A DNA stretch of 50,646 nucleotides from Solobacterium sp. (GTDB taxonomy: Bacteria; Bacillota_I; Bacilli_A; Erysipelotrichales; Erysipelotrichaceae), in NCBI GenBank assembly GCA_024693325.1, contig JAILLA010000113.1:1-50646 (forward strand), in the 5' to 3' direction. The position numbers were made by a program, and so were the translations under genes. The notes below the pieces were generated by a model. The model was not told the DNA's origin. It saw only the letters and a program-made list of their open reading frames with translations, and did no database searches. Below are positions 1 to 11,800 of this stretch, in pieces; positions within the stretch are counted from its first letter, which is position 1; each line of letters opens with the position of its first letter.

Positions 1-7
1 AACAAAA

Positions 8-40
8 CCAGGATATGCTGAAGACAAATCCTGGCCCCAA
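8..40 (-). terminator. Probable intrinsic terminator at window edge
   Basis: CCAGGAT at 8-14 pairs with ATCCTGG at 28-34. Read on the minus strand the stem is followed by TTTTGTT. No gene ending just upstream of it was identified within the window, so which transcript it serves is unknown. Confidence 0.4.
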
Positions 41-183
41 AAAACACTACAAGTTTCATTCCGGCAAAACTTGAAGTACACATATATGCGTTTAAATCAT
101 ACATCGATTTTCACGCCTTTTGGTAGTGCTTGCTTAGTTTCCGCTTCAAAAAATTATTATTTACGCGTTATAGAACTTTCCTA

Positions 184-220
184 GTCCATCAAAAACACCT
201 GCGGTCTATCTATGTCGACT
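184..220 (-). promoter_or_regulatory. Decayed copy of surface-gene promoter element
   Basis: Positions 203-220 read GGTCTATCTATGTCGACT. This matches the intact elements upstream of the three surface genes at 15 or more of 18 positions, but the outer CC has become CT. The hexamer 13 bp away (184-189, ATGGAC on the minus strand) no longer resembles TATACT. It is probably the relic of a promoter of another paralogue that lay to the left. It could be chance, but the spacing coincidence argues for homology. Confidence 0.4.
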
Positions 221-361
221 CGCTAACTTGGTAAGAAATCTTGTCAAACTTGTACTTGACTGTTCTGGCAATGTTTCCTCCAATGTAAATCTGTTAATTT
301 TCCCGATCGATATATTTCGAACCGGGATAATCCAAACAATTCGGAAAGGTCATTACCCAGA

Positions 362-395
362 AAAGGCAGTTCTGTTTTCACGCAGCACTGCCTTT
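362..395 (-). terminator. Intrinsic terminator of the 1752-aa surface gene
   Basis: AAAGGCAGT at 362-370 pairs with ACTGCCTTT at 387-395, giving a 9-bp stem 18 bp beyond the stop codon of the gene at 413-5671. The minus-strand run after the stem is TTTTC, so the U-tract is short. Confidence 0.6.
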
Positions 396-412
396 GTTGT
401 GATCATGAATGA

Positions 413-3400
413 TCAGAATAGCGTTGAGAAGAAACTCTTGATTCCATTCCAGTAATCGACGATACTTCTCTGCCCGATCTTGAAGGATACGGTCTTTGTG
501 CCGCCATATCCGTTGATTCCACGGAATGTGACCTTAGCTGTCCCCTTCTTCAGATTGTTGGTGTAGCCGTCAATGACAAAGTCTGTTCCAAGTTTAAGCG
601 GTGTTGTCTTGTTAATGGTCGCTGTGATATCAGCTTCTGTCAGTGTGACAAGTGAGCCTGTGTATTCCTTCTGTGTGATCTTGAACGTTGCTTTGCTGAT
701 ATCTTTTCCTGACTCAAGGATACGGTAGAAGGTTTCTGCTGTTCCTGTGTAGTTCCCTTTACCGGTTACTGTAACTAAGACAACTGTTCCAGCTTCTACA
801 ACTGCATGAAGCTCCTCACCATCTTCTGTTGTATAAGTAATGTTCTTATCGTAGTCTGTTCCTGCTTTCAGTGTCTTTCCATCAGTATCTTTCAGTACAG
901 GTGTACTTTTCCAGGCATTTGCTTTTGCAGAATATACCTTATCCTTTGCAGCAATACTAATGCCACTGATGTCTTTTGGCTGAATGAAGAACTGTCTCTT
1001 CACTGATGCGGTTCCTTTATAGTTGCCTTTAAATGTTATTTCCGCTGTTCCGTAAGTATTTGCTTTTGTGTTGTATTTATACTTCACTATATAATCAACA
1101 CCTTCTGTCATTCCTTCGATCTTTACCTGTGCTTTAGCTCCGCTCTTTTCATATACGGCCTCAGATACTGATATCTGGTTTTCATTTAGTTGCGCAGAAA
1201 CAGGTGCGATCGTATATGTGACCTTTTTCGTCCCGGTGAATCTGTTGATGCCCTTCAGTACTGCGCTTGCTTTCCCTGCGTTTACGTTGTTGGCATAATC
1301 ATCAACCACATAATCAACACCCTTCTGCAGTACTTCTCCGTCATAAAGAACTGCAAAGTTTTCATCCAGTTCGATCTCCTGACCTGTGTACTGATATACC
1401 GGAATGACTGTTTTGATCTTTTTGTCAGTCATTGATGTTCCGGTTATCTTGACAGATACAGTTCTCTTTCCATAATATTTGCCTTTGCCTTGTATAGTGA
1501 AAGTACAGGTTCCAATCTGATCGCAGTTCTTTGCGCTGTCCTCAATGATCTCGTATTCAACATCCTTCAGCAGCGTAGTATTCCCATCCTTAACTGTGAT
1601 TCTGCTGCCGAAATCAGTCATGAAATCTCCGGTAAGATCAGTATAACGGACTGACCCGGATGTCACTTTCAGTTTTGCAACAGAGGTCATTCCCTGTGCT
1701 GCCACATGCACCGTGACATCTCTTGTGCCCTGGAAGTTTCCTTTGCCATGGATCTTGATCGTGATATCTCCGGAATCCATCTGGTTCCATCCATTGTAAT
1801 CAACTGTGAAATCTGTCTTGTTCTTCAATTTCTTCCCGTTGAAATACACAACCGGAACAGGACTGATCGGTTTTGTGCCCGCTTGAGCAGACAGTTCATC
1901 TACTGTGATCTGTTCATCATTGATATCCAACGGTTCAATGGTGAAGTATATCGTCTTGGATCCTTTATAGTTGCCTTTGCTATTGGATTTAAGAATGATC
2001 TGAGGTGCTTTTTTTGCAATGAATTCAGAGTCATCTTCTGTCAGAGTATATGCTTTCGTATTGTTCTTATAGGTGATCGTGTAATCTGTTATAGGTGTCA
2101 ACAGGATACCGCTGTCATATATCTGGATTTCAGGTTTAAACGCTGAACCGGTATATGTATACGAATCTGCCAGTCCTTTTATATATACACCGTTTGGCAT
2201 TACTCTAACTATACAAACAGCGATATGATTCCCATCTTCCGTGGTCACTGTTATCTCTGCAGTTCCTTCTGAAATGCCTGTAACAACCCCTTCTTTATCG
2301 ACAGTTGCGATATCTTCATTGCTCGATACATATGTAACTGCTTTATTTGAAGCGTTTTCAGGTGTGAAAAGTATAATCAATGACCGTGTTTTTCCAATAA
2401 CAGTCTCCGTTGCTTCTTCTGCAAAAGCGACTTTCTCAATATGGTTATAGAAGACATCTATCGTCTTGGAAGCAGTAAATCCACCATCTTCTGATGTCGC
2501 TGTGATCGTAACAGAGCCTTCTCCAACTGCGGTAATGATTCCGTTTTCATCAACGACAGCAATCTTCTCATCACTGGATGACCATCCGAGTTTCTGGTTA
2601 GTTGTATTGGATGGTTCAAAAGTTATTTTAATAGTTCCATTTCTTCCAAACTCAAGTTCAGACACGGATTCTTCATCATTGACGGTAATACCTTCAGCAA
2701 ACACCGTATAAGACGTTACTGTACATGTATCTGTATATCCTCCGTCTTTCGTTTCTGCAGTTATGACTGCAGTTCCTTCTGATACTGCGGTAACTATACC
2801 GTTCTCATCTACAGTTACGACATCTTCATCACTGGATGACCATAATACGGTCTGATTGTACGCATCTTCAGGTTCTATGACTGCTGTAAGTTCATACTGA
2901 TCTCTTATGGCAATCGATATCTGATCATCCGATAAAGTAATTCCTTTGACTTTCACTACAACAGCAACTTCTATCGATGCACTATGATCACCGTCTTCTG
3001 TTGTTATCGTAATCGTTGCTGTCCCGTTGCTCAAGCCGGTAACCAATCCGTTTTCATCTACCGAAGCAACTTTATTATCGCTTGAACTCCATGTAACATT
3101 CTGATTCAACGCATCTTCCGGTTCTATTACATATTCCAATTGATATGTCTGACCCTTTTCAATCAGAATAGACTCTTCATCTTCCAATTCCAGCAAATAA
3201 ACATCAACGACTTTGATCGGTTCCCATTTTGCGTACAAAATCAGGTTATCCCTGGCTTTATCTTTATTGAAATTCCATTTTGTGGATTCCGTATACCTCG
3301 GACTGGTATACCATCCGGAAACATAGTATCCTTCAGGTCCGTCTACCTGAGGTTTTGCAAAAACAGAATCTTTTAATACTTCTATAATTTCAGTATCTCC

Positions 3401-5671
3401 TTCATCATTTAGGACGAGTGTTACTTCTGTGAAAAGACTGTCTGCGACCCATGTAACATAGGCAAAATTCTCACCAATCTCATCCCTTATTTCCTGTGTC
3501 CATAAGGTATTTTCTTCAGGATAATATGCGAATGCGTTTGAGTGATAATACACAAAATATTCATGCTTTGGCGGATCACCAAGAAAATAGACATCTGTAA
3601 GCGTCTGGCTGTCAAAGGCCTGTCTTCCTATCCATTCAACATTCCGTCCAATCACTACTTTTTCGTATTCGCCATAGTAGAATGCCAAAGCCTCGATTCT
3701 GGTAACTGTATCAGGAATTATGATTGTCTTAATGTTTCTCGCATATTGAAAGCTTCCTTCTCCAATCTCCTCTAAATATGGCGGCAATTGAATATCTGTA
3801 AGTCCAGAACAGCTGATAAAAGAATAGTTTTCAATTTTGGTTATACCTTCTGGAATAATCAGTTTTCCGATTAGTCTATAACAATAACGGAAAGCATATG
3901 CACCAATATATTCAAGACTCTGAGGCAGTTCTGCAGAATCAAATGATAAGTATGAGCTGCTATCAAATGCATAATCTCCGATATAAATCAGATGATCAGG
4001 AAGATGAAATGGATTATGTACATCTGTATATTGGGTACTGCAATGGGCAATCGAATGATCTCCGATGTATCTGATACTGTCAGGAAGAGATATTGTAACT
4101 ACGTTTGATAATCCCATAAATGCATAATCACCGATACTGGTAACACCATCTTTTACAATAACAGTCTCGATCTCATGCATATGATCTGCCCACGGAGCTC
4201 CTCCTTCAGATGAAAAATCATACATTTCACCTTTACCGCTGACAGTAAGAATTTTGTTCTGATATTTCCATGTCAGATTATCACCACAGGAATCTTCATA
4301 ATCTGCACCCTGTTCCTTCCAAATGATTGGTGTCCATCCATTTTCGCTGATCCTGTTCTTGGCATCATCAGTCCAGGTATCATCATCAGCCGGATAATAT
4401 ACAATCAATGGTTCACTGGAAAAAACATTAGAATTAGCAGCTGTTCCCGGTGCATTTCCTCTGAAAACGACTTTCTCCAAAACTGTATCACTAAATGCAG
4501 CAACTCCGATATATTTGACATTCTTGCCAATTATCAATGATTTGATATGCACTCCTCTAAAAGCCTCTGAATCAATTCGTTCTACTGAATCGGGAATGAT
4601 CAGTTGTTCTATCACAGGATCATCATCTAGTCCGAATCCTGCAAAACCTTCTACACCTATTCTTTTTAATGAAGATGGCAGTTCAATACCTGTAATCCAA
4701 CGGTTATATGAGAATGCACCGTGTTCTACCACAGTGATACCTTCTGGAATCACCAGTTTCCCTTTTAGCTGCAAGCAATTCGCAAAAGCCCATGAACCGA
4801 TATATGACAGTTCTGCCGGCAGAACAGCGCTCTTGAAAGGAAGCCACTGATCACAATAGAAAGCGTAGTCTCCAACATACTCCAGCTTTGAAGGCATATT
4901 AAAAGTATATGTTGCACTCTTATCTCGAAAACACAGATTAAACGCATATGATCCGATAGATAACAGATCATCGGGAAGTGTCACCTTAGTAAGTGCTGAG
5001 AAATTACTAAAAGCATAATCACCGATACTGGTAACTCCGCTTTTTACAATGACCGTTTTCAGAGTATCTTTATACTGTGCCCAAGGCGCTGTTCCCTCTG
5101 AAAAATCATCCATATCCCCATATCCACTGATCGTCAGTGTATTCTTGGAATAACTCCATGTCAGATTATCACCGCAGCTTGCAGTAATAATACTTTCTAC
5201 TTCACCTTCTTCTGCGGGTTCTCCTTCGTCTGTTATTTCTGTTTCTTCTGTTACAGAATCAGATAATTCATTTTCTTCATCAAAGTCATCCTCTATAACA
5301 GCTGATTCCTCAGGGATTAATTCCGTTTCCGTAATATCTTCAGCCGGTGTTCCTGTCTGCTGGGGAAAATCTTCTGCTATTTCGTTTTCTGCATCTCCAG
5401 TTTCATCTCCTGTAATAATTTCCTCAGACAATTGTTCCTTGGGTTCTTCAGGATTTTCATCATGGATTATCTCTTCGTCAGAAGGAACCTCAATCTGTTC
5501 TTCCTCAACGGTCTCCTGAACAATCTCTTCCGGCTGTTCTTCTGCCACTTCCAGAATCTCCGGCTCTTCTGTTTGCACCGGGTCTTCCGCCTGAGTCACA
5601 ATAAAAGAACTGTTGAAGCACATCAAAGCACTCAGCATCCATGAAATATACTTTTTTGTCATTTTCGGCAT
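413..5671 (-). CDS. Giant secreted surface protein: BspA-type LRR, Ig-like repeats
   Basis: This is a predicted exported, cell-surface protein of 1752 residues; its partner is unknown. Residues 1-28 form a signal peptide with cleavage likely after TQA, followed by an acidic Glu/Thr-rich stretch to about 160. Two BspA-type leucine-rich blocks follow (about 164-440 and 460-745), each opening with CGDNLTW and running through SIGDYAF-like units. Next come a Listeria/Bacteroides-type repeat (about 750-815), four Big_2-type Ig domains (about 818-1160, each with the WSSSD and VDENG signatures) and seven C-terminal repeats of the YTG...GTDY...NN type. The protein ends in a tail GQRSIVDYWNGIKSFF. There is no LPXTG motif, SLH domain or choline-binding repeat. 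The start is supported by GAGGAAG five bases upstream. The promoter is its own (extended -10 at 5743-5748). BspA LRR proteins are typically adhesins, so an adhesin role is inference. Confidence 0.85.
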   Translation of the reverse strand: MPKMTKKYISWMLSALMCFNSSFIVTQAEDPVQTEEPEILEVAEEQPEEIVQETVEEEQIEVPSDEEIIHDENPEEPKEQLSEEIITGDETGDAENEIAEDFPQQTGTPAEDITETELIPEESAVIEDDFDEENELSDSVTEETEITDEGEPAEEGEVESIITASCGDNLTWSYSKNTLTISGYGDMDDFSEGTAPWAQYKDTLKTVIVKSGVTSIGDYAFSNFSALTKVTLPDDLLSIGSYAFNLCFRDKSATYTFNMPSKLEYVGDYAFYCDQWLPFKSAVLPAELSYIGSWAFANCLQLKGKLVIPEGITVVEHGAFSYNRWITGIELPSSLKRIGVEGFAGFGLDDDPVIEQLIIPDSVERIDSEAFRGVHIKSLIIGKNVKYIGVAAFSDTVLEKVVFRGNAPGTAANSNVFSSEPLIVYYPADDDTWTDDAKNRISENGWTPIIWKEQGADYEDSCGDNLTWKYQNKILTVSGKGEMYDFSSEGGAPWADHMHEIETVIVKDGVTSIGDYAFMGLSNVVTISLPDSIRYIGDHSIAHCSTQYTDVHNPFHLPDHLIYIGDYAFDSSSYLSFDSAELPQSLEYIGAYAFRYCYRLIGKLIIPEGITKIENYSFISCSGLTDIQLPPYLEEIGEGSFQYARNIKTIIIPDTVTRIEALAFYYGEYEKVVIGRNVEWIGRQAFDSQTLTDVYFLGDPPKHEYFVYYHSNAFAYYPEENTLWTQEIRDEIGENFAYVTWVADSLFTEVTLVLNDEGDTEIIEVLKDSVFAKPQVDGPEGYYVSGWYTSPRYTESTKWNFNKDKARDNLILYAKWEPIKVVDVYLLELEDEESILIEKGQTYQLEYVIEPEDALNQNVTWSSSDNKVASVDENGLVTGLSNGTATITITTEDGDHSASIEVAVVVKVKGITLSDDQISIAIRDQYELTAVIEPEDAYNQTVLWSSSDEDVVTVDENGIVTAVSEGTAVITAETKDGGYTDTCTVTSYTVFAEGITVNDEESVSELEFGRNGTIKITFEPSNTTNQKLGWSSSDEKIAVVDENGIITAVGEGSVTITATSEDGGFTASKTIDVFYNHIEKVAFAEEATETVIGKTRSLIILFTPENASNKAVTYVSSNEDIATVDKEGVVTGISEGTAEITVTTEDGNHIAVCIVRVMPNGVYIKGLADSYTYTGSAFKPEIQIYDSGILLTPITDYTITYKNNTKAYTLTEDDSEFIAKKAPQIILKSNSKGNYKGSKTIYFTIEPLDINDEQITVDELSAQAGTKPISPVPVVYFNGKKLKNKTDFTVDYNGWNQMDSGDITIKIHGKGNFQGTRDVTVHVAAQGMTSVAKLKVTSGSVRYTDLTGDFMTDFGSRITVKDGNTTLLKDVEYEIIEDSAKNCDQIGTCTFTIQGKGKYYGKRTVSVKITGTSMTDKKIKTVIPVYQYTGQEIELDENFAVLYDGEVLQKGVDYVVDDYANNVNAGKASAVLKGINRFTGTKKVTYTIAPVSAQLNENQISVSEAVYEKSGAKAQVKIEGMTEGVDYIVKYKYNTKANTYGTAEITFKGNYKGTASVKRQFFIQPKDISGISIAAKDKVYSAKANAWKSTPVLKDTDGKTLKAGTDYDKNITYTTEDGEELHAVVEAGTVVLVTVTGKGNYTGTAETFYRILESGKDISKATFKITQKEYTGSLVTLTEADITATINKTTPLKLGTDFVIDGYTNNLKKGTAKVTFRGINGYGGTKTVSFKIGQRSIVDYWNGIKSFFSTLF

Positions 5672-5742
5672 AGTATCTTCCTCACTTAAACAACGATAAA
5701 ACCACGATTATCTGTCTTATCCATTTGTCAAATCCTGAGGAA

Positions 5743-5779
5743 AGTATAACAGTTTTTCGTCGGTCTATTCTTGTCGACC
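5743..5779 (-). promoter_or_regulatory. Promoter with 18-bp GGTC/GACC element, 1752-aa gene
   Basis: On the minus strand an extended -10 (TGT-TATACT, hexamer at 5743-5748) lies exactly 13 bp downstream of GGTCGACAAGAATAGACC (5762-5779). No good -35 is present at 17 bp, because the 18-bp inverted repeat covers that region. The same element, spacing and extended -10 precede the two paralogous genes, so a shared activator or repressor is inferred. The leader between promoter and start is also conserved with the 2649-aa gene. Confidence 0.7.
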
Positions 5780-5793
5780 TGATGCTTACAGAT

Positions 5794-5834
5794 AAAAACC
5801 GGGTTTTGTGCAGCATTTGCACTGTAACCCGGTT
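5794..5834 (-). terminator. Intrinsic terminator of the 2649-aa surface gene
   Basis: AACCGGGTT (5797-5805) pairs with AACCCGGTT (5826-5834), and the inner GTGCA/TGCAC extends the stem. On the minus strand it is followed by TTTTTA. Near-identical terminators follow the 1862-aa paralogue and the deletion scar near 23.9 kb. It sits only 15 bp from the 18-bp promoter element of the next gene. Confidence 0.85.
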
Positions 5835-5872
5835 CTTTCGATAATGATCAGTTTTCAATCAGTTGAAGATAC

Positions 5873-8800
5873 TCAGAACATGCGTGCGAAGAAGTCATTT
5901 ATACCCTTCCAGTAATCAGTAATGCTCCTCTGCCCGATCTTGAAGGATACTGTCTTTGTTCCTCCGTATCCGTTGATACCACGGAACGTGACCTTGGCAT
6001 TCCCCTTCTTGACATTGTTCGTATAGCCTACGATCTCATAGTCTGTTCCGAGTTGAAGCGGTGTTGTTTTATTGATGGTTGCTATGATGTCAGCTTCTGA
6101 CAGTGTTACTTCACTCCCGGTGTATTCTTTTGCCGTGATCTTGAACGTGGCTTTGCTGATATCTTTGCCTGTATTAAGGATACGGTATGTTGCGGATACT
6201 GTTCCTGTGTAGTTTCCTGTTCCTTTTACAGTCACTGTGATCTCAGTATCTGGCTGGGCATCTCCTCCTATGATATTTCCTGTATATTCATAAGTCTTCT
6301 CATAATCGGTTCCTGCCTTCAGTTTCTTTCCGTCGGTATCTGTCAGTACAGGTGTGCTCTGGTACTTCCCTTTCTTATAGACCAGGTCTTTAGCAGTAAT
6401 TGTGACGTCTTTGATATCTTTCTGCTTGATATAGAACTGCTTTATGGATGAAGGTGCTCCCTTATAGTTTCCTTTGTAGGTGACAGTCGCTGTTCCGTAT
6501 GTTCCTGCCTTGGTATTGTTCGTGTACTTAACAGTATAATCAACACCTTCCGTCATACCATTGATCAGGACTGCAGGTTTCGCTCCGCCCTTTGTATATA
6601 CAGCTTCCGCTACAGCGATCCTGTTATCCGCTACTCTGGATGTATCAGGTAAGATCTTATAATTCACCTTTCTTGTTCCGGTATATTTGTTGATTCCTTT
6701 CAGGGTAGCTGTTGCAGTTCCTGCATTGATATTCTTGGAATATCCTGTGATCTCATAGTCTGTTCCTTCTTCCAGCGGCATTCCATTATTCAGCAGTGCA
6801 AAGTCATTTCCGAGCTCAATTTCTTCTCCAGTATAAACATACACAGGCAGCTCTGCTCTGATCTTCTTGTCTGCCAGTGATGTTCCAGTAATCTTAACAG
6901 TTACTGTCTTCTGTCCGACATATCTTCCTTTCCCTTCAATGTTGAATGTGCAGGATCCGATCGAATCACAGTTGACTGCGCTGTCTTCCAGCACAGCATA
7001 TTCGATTCCTTTGACAAGTTCATCTTTTCCGTTCTTTACGGTGATTCTTCCGGCAAAGTCATTCATGAAGTCTCCGGTCAGATCAGAATAGCTGACCGGT
7101 TTTGTTGTTACCTTCAATTTGGATACTGACACAAAATCCTGCGGTGCAACTGAAACTGTTACATCTCTGGTTCCGCTGAAATTCTTAATGCCGGTTATCG
7201 TGACTGTATGTTTTCCTGCTGCTGTCCGGTCTCCAAAGTTATCGTATGAAACTGTGTAGTCTGTCTTGTTCTTCAGTTTCTTTCCGTTGAAGTATATGAC
7301 CGGTACCGGACTTAATGGCTTTCCTGTTGCCTGTACGGACAGTGCATCTACGATAATATCAGGATTCTCTTCACTGATATCTGCCGGATGAATCGTGAAA
7401 TAAACGGTCTGTGTATCTTTATAGTTGCCTTTCTTGTTTGATTTGATAATGACTGATGCTTCTCCTGCTTTGACATTGTTTTTATATGTCACAGTGTAAT
7501 CTGTCTTTTCTGTTAACAGCACACCTCTGTCATATACTTTTACTTCTGGCTTGAATGCCTGCCCCGTATATGTATAGTCCGGAAGTTTCTGCACACTGAT
7601 ACCCTCAGGATATCCTACCACCTTTACAGTGGCTGTTTTTTCACCGTCCTTAGTGGTGACAGTAATATACGCCTTCCCTCCTGCCAGGATCCTGACCAGT
7701 CCGTTCTCATCAACAGTCGCAACATCCTCATTATCAGATTTATATGTTACATCCTTGACTGTCGCATCTTCAGGCAGGATCAGCGTCTTCAGCTGGACAG
7801 TCTCCCCAGTAAGTCCTGATACTTCCTCTTCAGTAAATGCAATGCTTTCAATATGTGTGAAGAGAATATTGATCTCTTTGCTCGCAGTAAACCCGCCGTC
7901 TTCTGATGTTGCAGTAATCGTTACTTTTCCTTCTCCGACCGCTGTGACAACGCCATTCTCATCCACTGTCGCAATACTCTCATCACTGGATGTCCATGTC
8001 ACCTTCTGATTTGTTGTATTAGAAGGAGTGAAAGCAACTTCCAGTGTTTCAGAATTTCCGTACAGGATCTCTGTCACTTCTGAAGAGATAGTAATACTCT
8101 GGGCAGGGATGATCACATGGATTTCAATAGACGCAGAATATCCTCCATCTTTTGATGTGACTGTAATGGTCGCTGTTCCGTCTCCGACCGCAGTTACTTT
8201 ACCGTTCTCATCGACTGTCGCAACACTTTCATCACTTGATTCCCATGTGACTGTTTTCAGTGATGCGTTCTCTGGATCATAGATCAGTTCCAGTTCTTTT
8301 GACTCATGAATGATGATATCTGCTGATTCTTCTTTGAATGAGATTCCTGTCAGATGGGTAAACAGTACGTTGATCTCTTTGCTCGCAGTAAATCCACCGT
8401 CTTCGGAAGTTGCTGTGATAATGACTTTCCCTTCTCCAACAGCTGTCACAACTCCATTTTCATCCACTGTCGCAATACTCTCGTCACTGGATGTCCATGT
8501 TACCTTCTGGTTAGTTGTGTTGGAAGGTTTGAATGTCACTTCAAGTGTTTCAGACTCACCATATTCGATCTCACTGACTTCTGTCTGGATCTCGATCTTT
8601 TCTGCAGGCACAATGACGTTTACTGTGATCTCTGCTGTTAAGTTTCCATCTTCTGAAGTAGCTTTAATTACTGCTGATCCGCCATTAACTGCTGTCACTG
8701 TACCGTTCTCATCGACTGTCGCAACACTGTCATCACTTGATTCCCAGGTGACTGTTTTCAGCGATGCATTCTCAGGATCATAGATCAGCTCAAGTTCTTT

Positions 8801-11800
8801 TGACTCATGAATGATGATATCCGCTGATTCTTCTTTGAACGAGATTCCTGTCAGATGGGTAAACAGTATGCTGATCTCCTTGCTTGCAGTAAGACCACCT
8901 TCTGAAGTTGCAGTGATCGTCACTTTTCCCTCACCCACTGCTGTAACAACACCATTTTCATCTACTGTTGCGATACTCTCATCACTGGATGCCCATGTGA
9001 CCTTCTGATGCGTCGTATCAGACGGTGTGAATGTCACTTCAAGTGTTTCAGACTTACCATATTCGATCTCACTGACTTCTGTCAGGATCTCGATCTTTTC
9101 TGCAGGTATGACTACTGTTACTAAACACTCAGCCGATACGGTTCCAGCTGTAGCTGTAATGGTTGCTTCGCCTCCGGATACACCTGTTATCTTGCCTGTC
9201 TCATCGATCGAAACGATCGACGCATCACTGGATTTCCAGACAACGATGTCAGTTGTATTCGCAGGCGTGACTATTGCTGTAAGCTGAGCTGTTTCACCTT
9301 CATTTACTGTCAGTGATGAAGCATTCAATGTAATGGATGTTGCAGGCACATCTCTCGGTTCCAGATATCCTTGTGTGCTGTAAACACACATCTCATACTG
9401 GTTGACGACCTTGATATCAAGATATTCATTTTCAGGAACATTCTTGAGATCATCTTTTGTGAAATAGCGGTAGATCGAACCGGACAGGCCGGATCTGCTG
9501 GAAACAGTTATGCTCTTGAACAGCTGATTCGTTCCCTTCTGATACAGCCTGATCGTATACGGGAATACTGCCTCAGGTCCGAATCCGATTCCTAAGTAGA
9601 CATTGTAGCTCTTTCCCGTTGCATAGACAGTTGATCTTCCTGTTGATACATAATGTCCGTATTCACTCTCATAGTATTCAGGATACGTTCCGTCTGCCTG
9701 TCTGGCTTGCTGATAGTCTCTGGGACGTACTCCGTTTCTTGTTACCCTGAAATAGAGACCGACATATTCTGTGCTCAGACCGGAAATTGTCAGAGTTCTG
9801 CTACTATAACCCGTAATAGACCATCCGGTAACAGGTGTGCCCAGTGCATCAAATACTTCAAGTTTATACTTTTTGTCTGTCCAGAGTTCCTTGGCTGCGG
9901 CCGCACTGGCTGCGCTGTTGAGTTCAGGAGTATCCATGTTCAGATTAAACACTGTAGTATTGGTCGAATAGTTTGTCGAGAAACTGCCGTACATATACGT
10001 CATATAGAACGTATCAGTGATCAAAACTGTTATTGCAGTAGTGACATATGGCTGTTTATCATCTGTGAACGCAATATTGTACATACCATCTTCAGTGATC
10101 GGAGTTGTCAGTGTCCAGTTCTTAACTGAATAAGTATTATAGTTGATATTGTTTCTGACAGCTGTGCCTGCTGTGATGCTGTTTGATGTGCCATATACTG
10201 TTCCAGCCTGATCTGTAAGTTCAAATTTCATGCTGGCTGTATCCACAGCTGTTTCCGCAGGAATTCCAACAAAGATACTGTCGATCGAAGTCACCTGAGT
10301 GTTATACAGATATTTAGATAATTGTACATACGCATTGCCTGTATCGACTTCATCAGAAGGATATCTGACACTTACATTTGCTGTAGTACTGTATTCCGTT
10401 TCCCCATCTTTGGAGTAATACTTCAGATAATATGTCTTGCCGCTGACAGGTTTGAACACTTCTTCATTAAACTTCAGATTGAATGCTAAGATGCAGTCTT
10501 CAGTGATCGTAAATTCTTCTGTCTCACCGATACGGTTGACGTCTTTGCTTCTGTCACTGCTGTTGTTATACGCAATGACTTTTACGATCTTGTCAGGATT
10601 TGCAGCAGTTGCTTCAAACTGTTCACGTTTCCAGTTATACCAGGATTCATATACATCGTATTTATAACTATCACCGGCATAATAATATAAAGTACTGCCG
10701 CTAATGTTATTGATATATTCGTATCCGTCCTGAACCTCAAATTTGAATTCAAGATTTAATGAGTCTTCTTTCCAGCAGTCACCTGTCTTCTTCAGCTTAT
10801 ATACCGGTGTGCTGCCATCGTAATAGTGTGCTGCAGGGGTCGTTTCAGTTGCCTGCTTTCCCTGGTAATACAGTACTGGCCAGATCTTGTCGGGGTTGAT
10901 ATTCTTACCGCTAAGTTCAACGAAAATATAATCTCCCAGAGAATTATAATCAGAGTCCTGATAGATCGAATCCAGTATTGCAGGATCTTCAACTGAGTAA
11001 ACAACCAGACAGTCATTGATCATCAGTGTCCGATTATCTGATGTTGTCAGTCTGGCTGAATATGTGCCTGACTTTAAGCGTTTGATCAGATTGATACGGA
11101 GACTGCTGATATATGTATATGATGTTGCTTCAGAATAATATACAGAGCTCGGGAAATGATATCTTTCTTCATATCTGGTGCTTGATGTTCTTGTACTGAC
11201 AGTTTCAGTTTTTCCGCAGATAGCCCCGGATGCATTGATCAGTTCTGCCTTTGTGAATGCTGCTGAGCTGAACTCTTCCGGAAGATAAATATCGTATACA
11301 TATACATTTGTCGAATCGGAAGATACATAAGATACTTCAGTTTCTCTTGTGTCTTTTACAAACCTGATGTTCTTAACTGCTTCTTTGTATGTTGTGCCAA
11401 ATTCGTCTTTGATCGTGAATGATGCAGAATAGTCCTTATCATAATCAAACGTGGTTCCGAAGGCTGTCTCTGCATCTTCTTCCAGGAATACACGGTCGTT
11501 GTTATAACTGGTGTTGTTATAAGTGATATCTGTTGTTTTTCCGTCAATAGTCAATGTGAGCGTATAGCTTCTTCCACTCTTCATTCCGGCATAATAAACG
11601 GCTGCAGTCTTCTTATCTGAATGATCATAGAACTGATCCGGAATCATAAGTGAATCATTTCTCTGTTCCGTTTTGAAATTACTGATATAGTTCTCAATAT
11701 TCTCAACGGATGCAGGGAATTTATCCGTGGTTATCGTATCAGGATCAATCATGTTGTAATACACGGAAGGATATTTCAGACTTGTAAATCCGCTCAGATC

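Larger units (their letters stand above)
1..412. other. Gene-free stretch with terminator and decayed promoter
   Basis: I see no convincing gene here. The stretch holds a hairpin at 8-34 (CCAGGAT/ATCCTGG), followed on the minus strand by a T-rich run. It also holds the terminator of the first surface gene near 362-395 and, at 203-220, a degenerate copy of the 18-bp element found upstream of all three giant surface genes. A short plus-strand open frame at 228-455 has no recognisable features and overlaps the terminator and the end of the surface gene, so I do not call it. Confidence 0.6.
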
